Positions 1 through 8,413 of a stretch of DNA of 64,000 bases are shown one piece after another; within the stretch, counting starts at the first letter, position 1, and the number at the start of each line of letters is the position of its first letter. The notes below the pieces were generated by a model. It did no database searches and was not told the origin of the DNA. It saw only the letters and a list, made by a program, of their open reading frames with translations. A program made the translations under genes and the position numbers. This stretch comes from Thermomicrobium sp. CFH 73360 (GTDB taxonomy: Bacteria; Chloroflexota; Chloroflexia; Thermomicrobiales; Thermomicrobiaceae). Location: contig NZ_JAMSLS010000002.1 of NCBI RefSeq assembly GCF_023806465.1, positions 310,001 through 374,000 of the forward strand. The letters are read 5' to 3'.

Positions 1-1028
1 AGCAGGATGAAAAAGTATCCGTCGCGGCGCAGCACGGCGGGCGGCACTGACGCTCGCTCGAGTGCGGTGTGGAGCTCGTTCAGGGTGAGGGCTTGTTCGG
101 GCACAGCGGCCACGGCGAACGGTGGCTCAGGAAAGCCGTACTCCCGCACCAGAAGATCCACGGCCAGGTCAGGGCTGATCCGCCGGTCGGCCAGCTGCGC
201 AAACAGTTCCCCGGCGAGGCGCTGCTGCCGCTCCCGCTCCGCAGCCTTCCGCTCCAGCGCCAGCGCGATGACGGTCGCCGCGTGTCGCAGCACCACCACG
301 TCGTGCCCGCGACGACGATCCTTCGGCATCACCACCAGGAATGCGCGGCCTCGAGCCGGGACAGCGAGTGCGATGGCGCCTGGCTCAAGCCCGGGCACTT
401 GCACGACCGCGGGAAGTTGGCCCTCTGGATACCGTTCGACGGCCCGACACACCTCATGGAGCAGACGGGCCGGCGGTTCGGCGGGCGGCACAAGCTCTCG
501 TCCGGTCACCAGGTCGAGGACGACGAGTCGCGCCGCGAGGATCCGCTCCAGGCGTGCCCGAAGCTCCGCCTCGTCCAATGCTCCCTGCATCACCAACCGT
601 GCTACCTCGTAGATTTGCAGGGTCCGGCGCAAGCGTTCATGCTCATCGCCGCGGTTCGCGTCGGCAACGACGCGCGAGACAGCAACGAACGGCACTTCGT
701 ACGCGGTGAGCAATACCGGAAGCCCCCACCGGTCGGCTGTCTCCAGCATGGCATCGGTGAGCGGCGGTGCGCGCATTCCCTCGCAGATCATGAGACCGCT
801 CAGCTGCGCCCGAGCCAGGCGTTCGACGTAGGCCACCTGCCCGGCCTCGTCGCGCGGAATCCCGATCCCCACCGTCATCACCAGCTCGCCGCCGCAGAGC
901 CAGACCGTCGGATCCTCCAACTCACAGACATGCGCCCAGGTAATCGGCCGATCCAACCCCTTCTCGCCAGCCACGAGCCGCGTCCTGAGTTCGGGATGTT
1001 CCAGGAGCTCTCGCACCGTAATACCCAT
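1..1028 (-). CDS. PucR-family transcriptional regulator (partial, C-terminus beyond left edge)
   Basis: Reading leftwards from an ATG at 1028, an uninterrupted frame runs to the window edge, giving 342 codons of an incomplete protein. The N-terminus (MGITVRELLEHPEL, then residues to about 125 with the pattern of a domain sensing a small ligand) matches the PucR-like N-terminal domain known from regulators of purine and amine catabolism. The middle is a GAF/GGDEF-like spacer region. The C-terminal helix-turn-helix expected for the family would lie outside the window and cannot be seen. The gene is divergent from the CoxG-like gene, with a perfect inverted repeat between them (1083-1103), so it probably controls the amine-degradation cluster to its right. 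That role is inferred from position. Confidence 0.82.
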   Translation of the reverse strand, partial: MGITVRELLEHPELRTRLVAGEKGLDRPITWAHVCELEDPTVWLCGGELVMTVGIGIPRDEAGQVAYVERLARAQLSGLMICEGMRAPPLTDAMLETADRWGLPVLLTAYEVPFVAVSRVVADANRGDEHERLRRTLQIYEVARLVMQGALDEAELRARLERILAARLVVLDLVTGRELVPPAEPPARLLHEVCRAVERYPEGQLPAVVQVPGLEPGAIALAVPARGRAFLVVMPKDRRRGHDVVVLRHAATVIALALERKAAERERQQRLAGELFAQLADRRISPDLAVDLLVREYGFPEPPFAVAAVPEQALTLNELHTALERASVPPAVLRRDGYFFIL

Positions 1029-1082
1029 CGCCGGCCGTCCCTGCTACCGACGCACTTGGATTCGACGTCTCTCCTCTAGAGT

Positions 1083-1103
1083 GAAACCATACCGGATGGT
1101 TTC
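1083..1103. promoter_or_regulatory. Inverted repeat, probable operator between divergent genes
   Basis: GAAACCAT, five bases, then ATGGTTTC form a perfect 8-bp inverted repeat in the divergent gap between the PucR-type regulator (start 1028) and the CoxG-like gene (start 1253). Its position suits autoregulation plus control of the downstream cluster. Binding by PucR is an inference. Confidence 0.45.
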
Positions 1104-1252
1104 CTGCAACTGTCGCACGGTTGCTCGTTCCTTCTGGCAGCTGTGGCATTGCGCTCGCATTGGAGCCAGCTCACAATGGCATTGTCGCCGGTCGAAACGG
1201 CAGCCTTGACCGACGTCCGAACATTCGAGACCGAGTCACGAGGAGTACAAGA

Positions 1253-1753
1253 GTGACCGAACCTATTAGAAGTGAGCGCGCAGTTACAGCCTGCTCCGAA
1301 GCCGTCCTGCCGGCACCGCGCGCCGCAGTCTGGCAACTTCTCCTGGATATCCCACGGTCCACTCGCTGCCTTCCGGGAGTGCACGACGTCGAACAGGTTG
1401 ACGAGCGCACCTACCGCGGCACGGTACGCTTCCGTGCCGGATTCCTCCCCTTGACCTTCCAGGCCACCGTCGAGCTGAGTGAGCTCGTCCCGCCGGAGCG
1501 GATCCGGCTTGCCGCACGTGCGATTGATCCCCTCACCGGTGAGGAGGTCATTGCCAGCGCGCTGGCGGAACTCTCCCAACTCGAGGGATCACGAACCCTG
1601 CTCCGGTACGCCTTCACGATCGAGAACCCCGGATTGCTTGGTGGACTCGGGCGCCGCATGCTGGAAGAGGTCAATCGCCGAATGATTCAGCAGTTCTTGC
1701 AGTGCATCGAGCGGGAACTCGTCACGGCGGACAAGCTCTCAAGCGACTGCTGA
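1253..1753 (+). CDS. CoxG/SRPBCC-family protein
   Basis: A 166-residue protein starting at GTG 1253, chosen because AGGAG at 1241-1245 sits seven bases upstream; longer in-frame starts have no such site. The fold family is the SRPBCC/CoxG type: an early E(A)VLPAPRAAVWQLLLDI segment (first strand and helix), a central GTVRFRAGFLPLTFQATVEL strand pair and a long C-terminal amphipathic helix. Members bind hydrophobic ligands or help insert molybdenum hydroxylases such as CO dehydrogenase into the membrane. No CO dehydrogenase genes are visible here. It lies 41 bases before an FAD oxidoreductase on the same strand, so co-transcription is likely. Its role in this cluster is unknown. Confidence 0.7.
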   Translation: MTEPIRSERAVTACSEAVLPAPRAAVWQLLLDIPRSTRCLPGVHDVEQVDERTYRGTVRFRAGFLPLTFQATVELSELVPPERIRLAARAIDPLTGEEVIASALAELSQLEGSRTLLRYAFTIENPGLLGGLGRRMLEEVNRRMIQQFLQCIERELVTADKLSSDC

Positions 1754-1794
1754 GCACCGCTCGCATGAGTTGATAAGGAAGAAGGAGGTAAGCC

Positions 1795-2958
1795 ATGGCA
1801 GCATATGACGTCCTCGTTATTGGCGCCGGGAACCTGGGTCTCTGGACGGCCTATCACTTGGCCAAGCGCGGCGTCCAGCGCATCGCCGTCTGTGAACGCT
1901 CCTGGGCTGGCTATGGTGCCACAATGCGTTCGGCCGGCATCATGCGTCAGCAAGGTGGCTCAGAGACAGCGGTTAAGCTGGGCAAGTGGTCTCGCGAGTT
2001 GTACCAGCAGCTGGGAGCCGAACTCGGTGTGGACAGCGGCTTCCGGGAGGTCGGCTACTACGTCGTGGCCTCGAGCCCGATGGAAAAGGCGGTGTTCCAG
2101 CGGCTGGTCGAATTGCGCACGGCAAACGGCATCCCCAACGAGTGGCTGGAGCCCGAGGAACTCTGCACGCGCGTTCCCTACGTCGATTGGAGCCGCTTTG
2201 TCGGTGCAACCTACACACCGACCGATGGCTATGTCGAACCAGCGATTGTGATGCGTAACATCGTCATGGCTGCGCGTGCTCGGGGTGTCGAACTCTTCGA
2301 GCAATGCGAGGTGCGCGTGATCGAGCCACTCCAGAGCGGCTATCGGGTCGAGACGAGTCGCGGCGTGTTCGAGGCCGAGCGGATAGTGAACGCTGCTGGC
2401 CCGCGCGGTGCGCGCCGCATCGGTGAACTCCTTGGGATCGATGTGCCAGTGGCTGCGTCGCGGCACATGGTCGTCTCGTTTCCCGAGCGGCCTGTGGAGA
2501 TACCCCCGGCCTTCCCGATGATGTTCGTCCTCGCCTCCGGCTTTTATCTGCGCCCGGACGAGCAGGGAGTGCTCCTCGGCTTCAGTAACCCGCTCGAGCA
2601 AGCAGATCCGAGCGACCGCTTCCTGCTCGATTTCGACTGGAACTATTTCGAGCGACTACGGCCGGAGTGGGAGGCCACCATCCCCAGCCTGGCTGGCAAG
2701 ACGATCGGCCGGGCTTGGACGGGCTCGATCGACTACACGCCAGATCAGCTGCCGATCATTGATGAGCCCCGCTTCGGCTTCTATGTCTTAGCGGCTGGCG
2801 GGCACGGAATTATGTGGGGCCCCGGGCTGGGAATGAAGATGGCTGAACTGATCGTGGAAGAACGCGTCTCGGAGCTCCCAGCAGAAGAGATCCGGCTCAG
2901 CCGATTCGCCGAGGGACAGCTCGCCGCCGACGCAATTCACCTGCCCTTCCCGCACTGA
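1795..2958 (+). CDS. FAD-dependent amine oxidoreductase (DAO family), copy A
   Basis: A 387-residue flavoprotein of the glycine/D-amino-acid oxidase (DAO) family, like the sarcosine or dimethylglycine oxidase group. The N-terminus has the FAD-binding GAGNLG motif at residues 10-15, followed by an RSAGIMRQQGG segment typical of the sarcosine oxidase beta/dimethylglycine dehydrogenase branch, and a C-terminal GSIDYTPDQLPIID...AAGGHGIMWGPG flavin-contacting region. These enzymes oxidise N-methyl groups of secondary or tertiary amines. GAAGGAGGT lies just before the ATG. It is a close paralogue of the gene at 5016-6182, with near-identical blocks throughout, and the pair flank a Rieske oxygenase. 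The precise substrate cannot be read from the sequence. Confidence 0.88.
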   Translation: MAAYDVLVIGAGNLGLWTAYHLAKRGVQRIAVCERSWAGYGATMRSAGIMRQQGGSETAVKLGKWSRELYQQLGAELGVDSGFREVGYYVVASSPMEKAVFQRLVELRTANGIPNEWLEPEELCTRVPYVDWSRFVGATYTPTDGYVEPAIVMRNIVMAARARGVELFEQCEVRVIEPLQSGYRVETSRGVFEAERIVNAAGPRGARRIGELLGIDVPVAASRHMVVSFPERPVEIPPAFPMMFVLASGFYLRPDEQGVLLGFSNPLEQADPSDRFLLDFDWNYFERLRPEWEATIPSLAGKTIGRAWTGSIDYTPDQLPIIDEPRFGFYVLAAGGHGIMWGPGLGMKMAELIVEERVSELPAEEIRLSRFAEGQLAADAIHLPFPH

Positions 2959-3673
2959 ACGTCGCACGCAGTGGGCTGTCCAGCGCGCCAAGTGAGTAAA
3001 CTCCCAGCAGGAGCATCACGGGGGACGCGGCAAGCTGGCGTCCCCCCGCCATGGGTTCCACGAGGAACATGCTTGGGCAGTGTCTTCATGCGACGGTAGC
3101 GGTTGCACTTTTATTCACCGCCTGCCAAACACCGGCGGCGGAACCCTAGTCGCAGAACGATCCTCTGTTGACTTTCGTCACCACTCGTCATGACTGCGCG
3201 CCCCGCGGCGCTGGCGCTTTAAGCAAAACAGCCTGGAGAACTAGGCTCCGCCCTCCCGTATGAAGGATGCACTCAAGCAGCAAGCGTCCGCGGCCACGCG
3301 TCGTTTCGCCAGCTTGCTCCCAAATACGGAATGCCCTCAATCGCTGGAAGGTCACTGGCAGCCGTACGTGAACACTGGCTCCCGCAATGACCGTTCTGGA
3401 GATGAGCCCCCGCTGCCACCCACTGGCATGTAGCCGTCCAGAGCAGCCTGACTCACGCGGGCGTCAGTACTCTAGCAGGTCCCCCACTCGGAGAACGCCA
3501 GCGCTTGGCACAGTGCCAACACCCTCCTATGCTCTGGCACAAGGCGTCCGAGAACGACAACCACAAGGAGATCCCAGGAGCAGAGAGCAGCGAGCTCCGA
3601 TGAACCACTCGCAAAGCAGCGCCACGACCAACGCCCTTGCAGCCTTCCGCCCCCCCACCGATCGCTTTCATCA
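2959..3673. other. Non-coding gap after first oxidoreductase
   Basis: Apart from a hairpin at 3020-3046 no gene is supported. Short open frames here have poor composition and no ribosome binding sites. The gap separates the first oxidoreductase from the Rieske gene, so those two units are probably transcribed separately. Confidence 0.6.
3020..3046 (+). terminator. Hairpin terminator candidate
   Basis: GGGGGACGC (3020-3028) pairs perfectly with GCGTCCCCC (3038-3046) across a nine-base loop, 62 bases after the first oxidoreductase. There is no T-tract, so intrinsic termination is uncertain. Confidence 0.45.
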
Positions 3674-3750
3674 AAACGTATGAAACAGAACGTTTCGGCT
3701 TGGACAGTCGACATATTGCCTTGATGATTCCCACCACGTATTCAATACGT
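3674..3750 (+). promoter_or_regulatory. Candidate promoter with two inverted repeats upstream of Rieske gene
   Basis: TTGCCT (3716-3721), 17 bases and TATTCA (3739-3744) resemble a sigma-70 promoter 90 bases ahead of the Rieske gene. A perfect 7-bp inverted repeat with a one-base centre, ACGTATT-C-AATACGT (3736-3750), covers the -10 box. Upstream, GAAAC-N5-GTTTC (3682-3696) lies inside a longer AAACGT...ACGTTT pair (3674-3695). These look like repressor or activator sites. The GAAAC/GTTTC halves also occur, at wider spacing, at 1083-1103. Confidence 0.4.
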
Positions 3751-3830
3751 AGTATCCGGAAGAGACAGCCGGTATGGAGCAGGATACCGATTCGGCAGCA
3801 TCAGTGCTGACGCGACGACGGAGGTGAAGC

Positions 3831-4955
3831 GTGGACCCTCGCACTGCAGCGATCGTCCCCACCCTGCCTGGCCGATTTTACTGGGATCCCGACCTGTACC
3901 GTAGCGAGAGCGAGGAAATCTTCGCCCGTCTCTGGATGTGCGTGGGGCTGGCCGCATCCTTACCGCAGCCGGGTGACTTTCTCACCACCGAGGTAGCTGG
4001 CGAGCCACTCCTCGTCGTCCGTGGGCAAGACAGGGAGCTACGCGCCTTCCTCAATGTGTGCCGCCACCGCGGTGCGCGTCTCTGCACCGAGCCCTGTGGA
4101 CACCTCACCGGCCACGTCATCCAGTGCCCCTACCACGCCTGGAGTTACGCGTTGGACGGCCGGCTTATCGGCGCGCCCAACATGCGGGACGCTGCCGGCT
4201 TCGCAGCCGACGCGTACGGCCTCCACCCCATTCCGCTCGCCATCTGGCACGGGCTCATCTGGGTCAACTTGTCGGACGATCCACCGCCGGTGGAGTCGCA
4301 GCTGGTGCCGCCAATTCTCGAGCGGTTCGGCGAGACGGAGACGTTCGAGCGCTATCGTATCGGTGACCTTGCCGTCGGCGCGAGCATCACCTATGACGTC
4401 GCCGCCAATTGGAAGCTCGTGGTGGAGAACTTCATGGAGTGCTACCACTGCGCCGTCGTCCACCCCGAGCTCAGCCGCCTCGTCCCCAGCTTCCGGGCCG
4501 GCCAGGCCTATCAACAGGGGGTCGGTGCAACCTTCGCCGAGGGAGTGGAGACGCTGACCCTGACCGGCAGGCGCACCCGACCCCTCCTGCCGGGACTCCG
4601 ACCGGAGGACGACCGCACGTACTACGGACTCGTCCTGCGTCCCAACGTCTTCGTCAACCTGCACCCGGATTACGTCCTGATCCATCGGCTGGAGCCCCTC
4701 GCACCCGACCGCACCCGCATCGTCTGCGACTGGCTCTTCGCCCCCGAGGTCGTCAGCGCGCCGGACTTCGACCCCAGCGACGCGGTCGAGTTTTGGGACC
4801 TCGTGAACCGGCAGGATTGGGAGATGTGCGAGCGCTGTCAGCTGTCGATGCACTCCCGTGCCTACGCCGAGGGCGGCATCTTCGCCCCGATCGAGGCGCA
4901 TATCCGCCGCTTTAACGACTGGGTGTTGGAACAGCTCGGAGTGGCCGACAACTGA
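3831..4955 (+). CDS. Rieske [2Fe-2S] ring-hydroxylating-type oxygenase, quaternary-amine branch
   Basis: A 374-residue oxygenase alpha subunit. The Rieske cluster ligands are Cys77, His79, Cys99 and His102 (C-R-H ... C-P-Y-H). The catalytic domain carries NWKLVVENFMECYHC with His206 and His211 as likely mononuclear iron ligands. The ENFMECYHCAVVHPE pattern is characteristic of the glycine betaine, choline, carnitine and stachydrine monooxygenase branch rather than aromatic dioxygenases. It starts at GTG 3831 after CGGAGGTG. The likely reaction is oxidative N-demethylation using electrons from a reductase that is not present in the window. The neighbouring DAO-family oxidases could remove the next methyl group. 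Substrate is inferred only from family and context. Confidence 0.85.
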   Translation: MDPRTAAIVPTLPGRFYWDPDLYRSESEEIFARLWMCVGLAASLPQPGDFLTTEVAGEPLLVVRGQDRELRAFLNVCRHRGARLCTEPCGHLTGHVIQCPYHAWSYALDGRLIGAPNMRDAAGFAADAYGLHPIPLAIWHGLIWVNLSDDPPPVESQLVPPILERFGETETFERYRIGDLAVGASITYDVAANWKLVVENFMECYHCAVVHPELSRLVPSFRAGQAYQQGVGATFAEGVETLTLTGRRTRPLLPGLRPEDDRTYYGLVLRPNVFVNLHPDYVLIHRLEPLAPDRTRIVCDWLFAPEVVSAPDFDPSDAVEFWDLVNRQDWEMCERCQLSMHSRAYAEGGIFAPIEAHIRRFNDWVLEQLGVADN

Positions 4956-5015
4956 CGCAGCACGGTGAGGACGAGCGTGAGGCAGATCGGTGAGGACGGA
5001 AAGGATGGGGAAGCG

Positions 5016-6182
5016 ATGCCCACGTATGACGTCTTGATTATCGGCGGCGGCAACCTCGGGCTCTGGACGGCCTATCACCTCGCCAAGCGGGGCGTGCAGC
5101 GCATTGCCGTCTGCGAGCGCTATTGGGCTGGTTTCGGCGCCACCACCCGCTCGGCCGGAATCGTGCGTCAACAAGGCGGCTCGGAGACCGCAGTCAAGCT
5201 CGGCAAGTGGTCGCGTGAGCTCTATCAGGAGCTCGGGCGCGAGCTCGGCCTGGGGAGCGGCTTTGTGGAGGTTGGCTACTACGTCCTGGCCTCGAGCCCA
5301 GAAGAGCGTGCAGCCTTCCAAGACCTCGTCGCGCTTCGCCAGCGTTGCGGGGTCGAGAACGTCTGGCTGGAGCCTGAGGAGGCCGCCCGGCACGCCCCCT
5401 TCATCGATTGGAGTCGGTTCCTTGGTGCCACCTACACCCCGAACGACGGCTTCGTTTACCCGGCGATCGTCGCCCGGAACATCACGCATGCCGTCCTGCG
5501 CGCGGGTGTGGCGCTCTTTGAGGAGTGCGAGGTCCTGGAGATCGAGCCGCTCGAGAGCGGCTACCGCGTGCGGACGAGTCGCGGTGTCTTTGAGGCTGAG
5601 CGGGTGGTCAACGCTGCCGGCCCGCGTGGTGCCCGGCGCATCGGCCAGCTCCTCGGCATCGATGTTCCCGTCTCGGCTGCCCGCCACCAGATTGTCAGCT
5701 TCCCGACTCGCCCGCCTGAACTGCCACCGTCTTTCCCGATGTTCTTCGTTCTCGCCCAGGGCTACTACGTGCGGCCGGACGAGCAGGGCGTCCTGCTCGG
5801 CATGAGCAACCCCGAGGAGCAGCCTGATCCGACCGACCGCTTCCTCCTGGAGTTCGACTGGGACTACTTCGAGCGGCTCAAGCCGCACTGGGAGGCGACC
5901 GTCCCGGCGCTGCGCGGCCTGCCGATCGGTCGCGCCTGGACCGGTTCCATTGATTACACGCCGGATCATCTCCCGATCATCGACGAGCCGCGGTTTGGCT
6001 TTTACGTCCTAGCCGCTGGCGGCCACGGCATGATGTGGGGTCCGGCACTGGGGATGAAGATGGCCGAACTGATCCTGGACGAACGGGTCACGGAGCTCCC
6101 TGAGGACGAGATCCGGCTCGCCCGTTTCCAAGAGCCCAGCAAGGTGCGCGATACCATCGCGCTCCCCTTCCCGACGCGGTGA
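5016..6182 (+). CDS. FAD-dependent amine oxidoreductase (DAO family), copy B
   Basis: A 388-residue DAO-family flavoprotein closely similar to the gene at 1795-2958 across its length. An in-frame GTG at 4965 would add 17 residues, but ATG 5016 is preferred because it aligns with the paralogue start (MPTYDVLIIGGGNLG against MAAYDVLVIGAGNLG) and follows AAGGATGGGG. FAD-binding GGGNLG is at residues 10-15; the RSAGIVRQQGG and C-terminal GSIDYTPDHLPIIDEP blocks are intact. It begins 60 bases after the Rieske gene, probably in one operon. Having two such paralogues suggests consecutive demethylation steps or different substrates. A covalent flavin site cannot be decided from the sequence. Confidence 0.88.
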   Translation: MPTYDVLIIGGGNLGLWTAYHLAKRGVQRIAVCERYWAGFGATTRSAGIVRQQGGSETAVKLGKWSRELYQELGRELGLGSGFVEVGYYVLASSPEERAAFQDLVALRQRCGVENVWLEPEEAARHAPFIDWSRFLGATYTPNDGFVYPAIVARNITHAVLRAGVALFEECEVLEIEPLESGYRVRTSRGVFEAERVVNAAGPRGARRIGQLLGIDVPVSAARHQIVSFPTRPPELPPSFPMFFVLAQGYYVRPDEQGVLLGMSNPEEQPDPTDRFLLEFDWDYFERLKPHWEATVPALRGLPIGRAWTGSIDYTPDHLPIIDEPRFGFYVLAAGGHGMMWGPALGMKMAELILDERVTELPEDEIRLARFQEPSKVRDTIALPFPTR

Positions 6183-6218
6183 GGTGATGAGGGTCACGAC
6201 TTGCGAGGAGGAGCCAAC

Positions 6219-7421
6219 ATGGCAGACCGCATCGATGCACTGCTTCGTTTCCTGTTCCACCAGCAACGGCTGCGCCGCCGGGAGCTCTTGGTAGGAATCG
6301 CCGCAGCCGGGGCGATGGCAGCCTGCCGGCAAGCTGCCACACCGACACCCGCCCCAGTAGCGTTCGGTACTCCCACACCCTCAGGGGCTGGAGCCACACC
6401 ACCAGCCACCGCAGCTGATACACTGCTCGTCCCCGGTTACGACGACCCCAACCGTTGGAAGGGACGCACCCTCGTCGTCACCTCCTGGGGCGGTGCACTC
6501 CAGGACGCATTGCGAAAGGCGATCTATGAACCGTTCTCCCGCCTGACTGGTTGCCAGATCGTTGAGGACACGACGGACGAAGCCAAACTCCGCACGATGG
6601 TTGAGTCGGGCCGCGTTGAATGGGACGTGGTCGACGTTGGGACTGAAGCCGTCATCCCGATGGGCCGGCTCAACCTGCTCGAGCCGCTTGACTATAGCAA
6701 GATCGACACCAAGGACATTTTCCCGGAACTGGTGCTCGAGCACGGTATTGGCTATTACTACTACTCCACTTGCCTGGCCTACCGGAAGGACAAGTTCCCG
6801 CAGAAGCCACCGAACAGCTGGGCCGACTTCTGGGATGTGCAGGGCTTCCCGGGTGTGCGCGCCTTCCAGAAATACGCGCAGTGGGGACCGATCGAGGCGG
6901 CTCTCTTGGCCGACGGCGTGCCGATTGATCAGCTCTATCCGCTCGACATCGACCGTGCCTTCCGCTCCCTCGACCGGATCAAGCCGCACGTTCGCGTCTG
7001 GTGGGAGGCCGGCGCCCAACCGGCCCAGCTCTTGAGCGACGGCGAAGTTGATCTGACCGACGCCTGGATTGCCCGTATCCAGTTCCTGATTGAGCAAGGC
7101 TCGACCGTCCTCGGCTACACCTGGAACCAGGGACGCCTCTCCAGCGACTCACTGGTGATTCCCCGCGGCTCAAAGAACGTCGATGTGGCCCACGACTTCA
7201 TCAACTTCGCACTCCGCCCAGAGATCCAGCGGGGCTTCGCCATGATCTATCCGGACGGTCCAGCCAACAAGCGGGCTTTCGAGGCGCTGCCGCCTGAGCG
7301 CGTGGCCGTCCTGCCCAGTGCGCCGCAGAACAAGGCGCTGCAGGTCTACCCTGATTACCAGTGGTGGGCAGAACACCTCGACGCCGTCGTCGAACGGTGG
7401 AATGCCTGGGTTGCTGCTTAA
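6219..7421 (+). CDS. ABC transporter substrate-binding lipoprotein (PotD-like)
   Basis: A 400-residue extracellular solute-binding protein. ATG 6219 follows GAGGAGGAG and is preferred over an upstream TTG at 6201. The leader has a twin-arginine-like RLRRRELLVG stretch and a lipobox (AMAAC) at about residues 31-35, then a Pro/Thr-rich linker, so it should be anchored outside the membrane. The mature part (GRTLVVTSWGGALQDALRKA, then DEAKLRTMVESGRVEWDVVDVG) is typical of the polyamine/amine binding family. It directly follows the amine oxidase and probably delivers the cluster's substrate. The matching permease and ATPase genes are not in the window. Confidence 0.88.
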   Translation: MADRIDALLRFLFHQQRLRRRELLVGIAAAGAMAACRQAATPTPAPVAFGTPTPSGAGATPPATAADTLLVPGYDDPNRWKGRTLVVTSWGGALQDALRKAIYEPFSRLTGCQIVEDTTDEAKLRTMVESGRVEWDVVDVGTEAVIPMGRLNLLEPLDYSKIDTKDIFPELVLEHGIGYYYYSTCLAYRKDKFPQKPPNSWADFWDVQGFPGVRAFQKYAQWGPIEAALLADGVPIDQLYPLDIDRAFRSLDRIKPHVRVWWEAGAQPAQLLSDGEVDLTDAWIARIQFLIEQGSTVLGYTWNQGRLSSDSLVIPRGSKNVDVAHDFINFALRPEIQRGFAMIYPDGPANKRAFEALPPERVAVLPSAPQNKALQVYPDYQWWAEHLDAVVERWNAWVAA

Positions 7422-7443
7422 ACTGCACACGTTCCAGCACTCC

Positions 7444-7474
7444 CCGGGCCGGGCTCGTTGCGAGCTCGGCCCGG
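7444..7474 (+). terminator. Terminator hairpin after substrate-binding protein
   Basis: CCGGGCCGGGCTCG (7444-7457) pairs with CGAGCTCGGCCCGG (7461-7474) with one G-T mismatch and a 3-base loop, 22 bases after the stop codon. It marks the end of the amine cluster. No T-tract follows. Confidence 0.6.
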
Positions 7475-7607
7475 CTCCCGTGCTCGTCGGCGTTCTGCCC
7501 TGACAACACCGCGCCTCCAGGGTATTGGGTAATCAGAAGAGACCAGCCAACCTGGCATCTGCTATGATCCTTCTCAGGCAAGCGGGAAGAGTCGGGAAGG
7601 GACCAAC

Positions 7608-7940
7608 ATGTCGACTGACCTGCTGATTACCACAACGACCGCTGTGGAGGGACGGCCGGTCAAGGAATATCTTGGGGTGGTGACCGGCGAGGCGATCCTC
7701 GGCGCCAACATCTTCCGCGATATCTTTGCCAGCATCCGCGATATCGTCGGTGGCCGCTCGGCAGCGTACGAGAAGGAGCTCCGCAAGGCGCGCGAGATCG
7801 CCTTCCAGGAGATGGCCGAGGCCGCCCGGCAGCTCGGCGCGAATGCGGTAATCGGCGTCGATATCGACTACGAGACGATCGACATGGGCGGCGGCAACAT
7901 GCTGATGGTGACGGTTTCTGGGACAGCAGTGCGGATCTGA
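7608..7940 (+). CDS. UPF0145 (YbjQ-like) family protein
   Basis: A 110-residue protein with the whole-length YbjQ/UPF0145 pattern: an N-terminal [25 protein letters not shown] segment, a central [22 protein letters not shown] helix and the C-terminal [13 protein letters not shown] strand region. The family forms small pentameric rings and is sometimes described as heavy-metal-binding, but its function is unproven. GGGAAGGGA lies seven bases before the ATG. It is monocistronic, between the amine cluster and a convergent peptidase gene. Confidence 0.87.
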   Translation: MSTDLLITTTTAVEGRPVKEYLGVVTGEAILGANIFRDIFASIRDIVGGRSAAYEKELRKAREIAFQEMAEAARQLGANAVIGVDIDYETIDMGGGNMLMVTVSGTAVRI

Positions 7941-8413
7941 GGGGGTCCGAGGAACGCGCTCTCCGTCCGAAACACATGTCGGCAAGCCACTCTGAGCGTC
8001 GGTGCACCGGCGCGCGGCAGGGCAGCCGCCTCTCCCCGTCAGATCACCCTGGAGGACCACCTTACCTTGCATTCGCCCCTGAACAAGTGGCAGCACTCGC
8101 GTCCAGGCCATACCATGACCACTTCAACTGAAGGGTGAGAGAGAACGCCCGGATAGTACCGACCGTACTAGGCATTCTGCTTCGCAACGGACCAATCAAC
8201 GAGCAGGCTCATGCGCATCCCGGGCACCCAATGCTCGCGCGGCAGTTCGGGGGTGCGCCGTTGCCCTATCCCCCAAAACGCGACGACACGCGCCGATAGC
8301 TACTGTCCTTCCGTGGCGCTGGTCTCCGTGGCCACGCTCACCGCACTCTGCCAAACGCCACCGCCGCCTCTCGCCGCGTTGGGAAGGGGCTCCAGCGGGC
8401 GCTTGCCCTCTGC
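7941..8413. other. Non-coding gap between convergent genes
   Basis: About 470 bases between the UPF0145 gene and the 3' end of the M28 gene. I see no gene and no clear terminator hairpin. Confidence 0.5.

Noticed and set aside
69-1079. Plus-strand 336-codon frame at the left edge
   Set aside because: The minus strand encodes a convincing PucR-family N-terminal region over the same span.
4038-5969. A 643-codon minus-strand open frame opposite the Rieske and second oxidoreductase genes
   Set aside because: Both sense genes are clear family members with good ribosome binding sites; the antisense frame has no family features.
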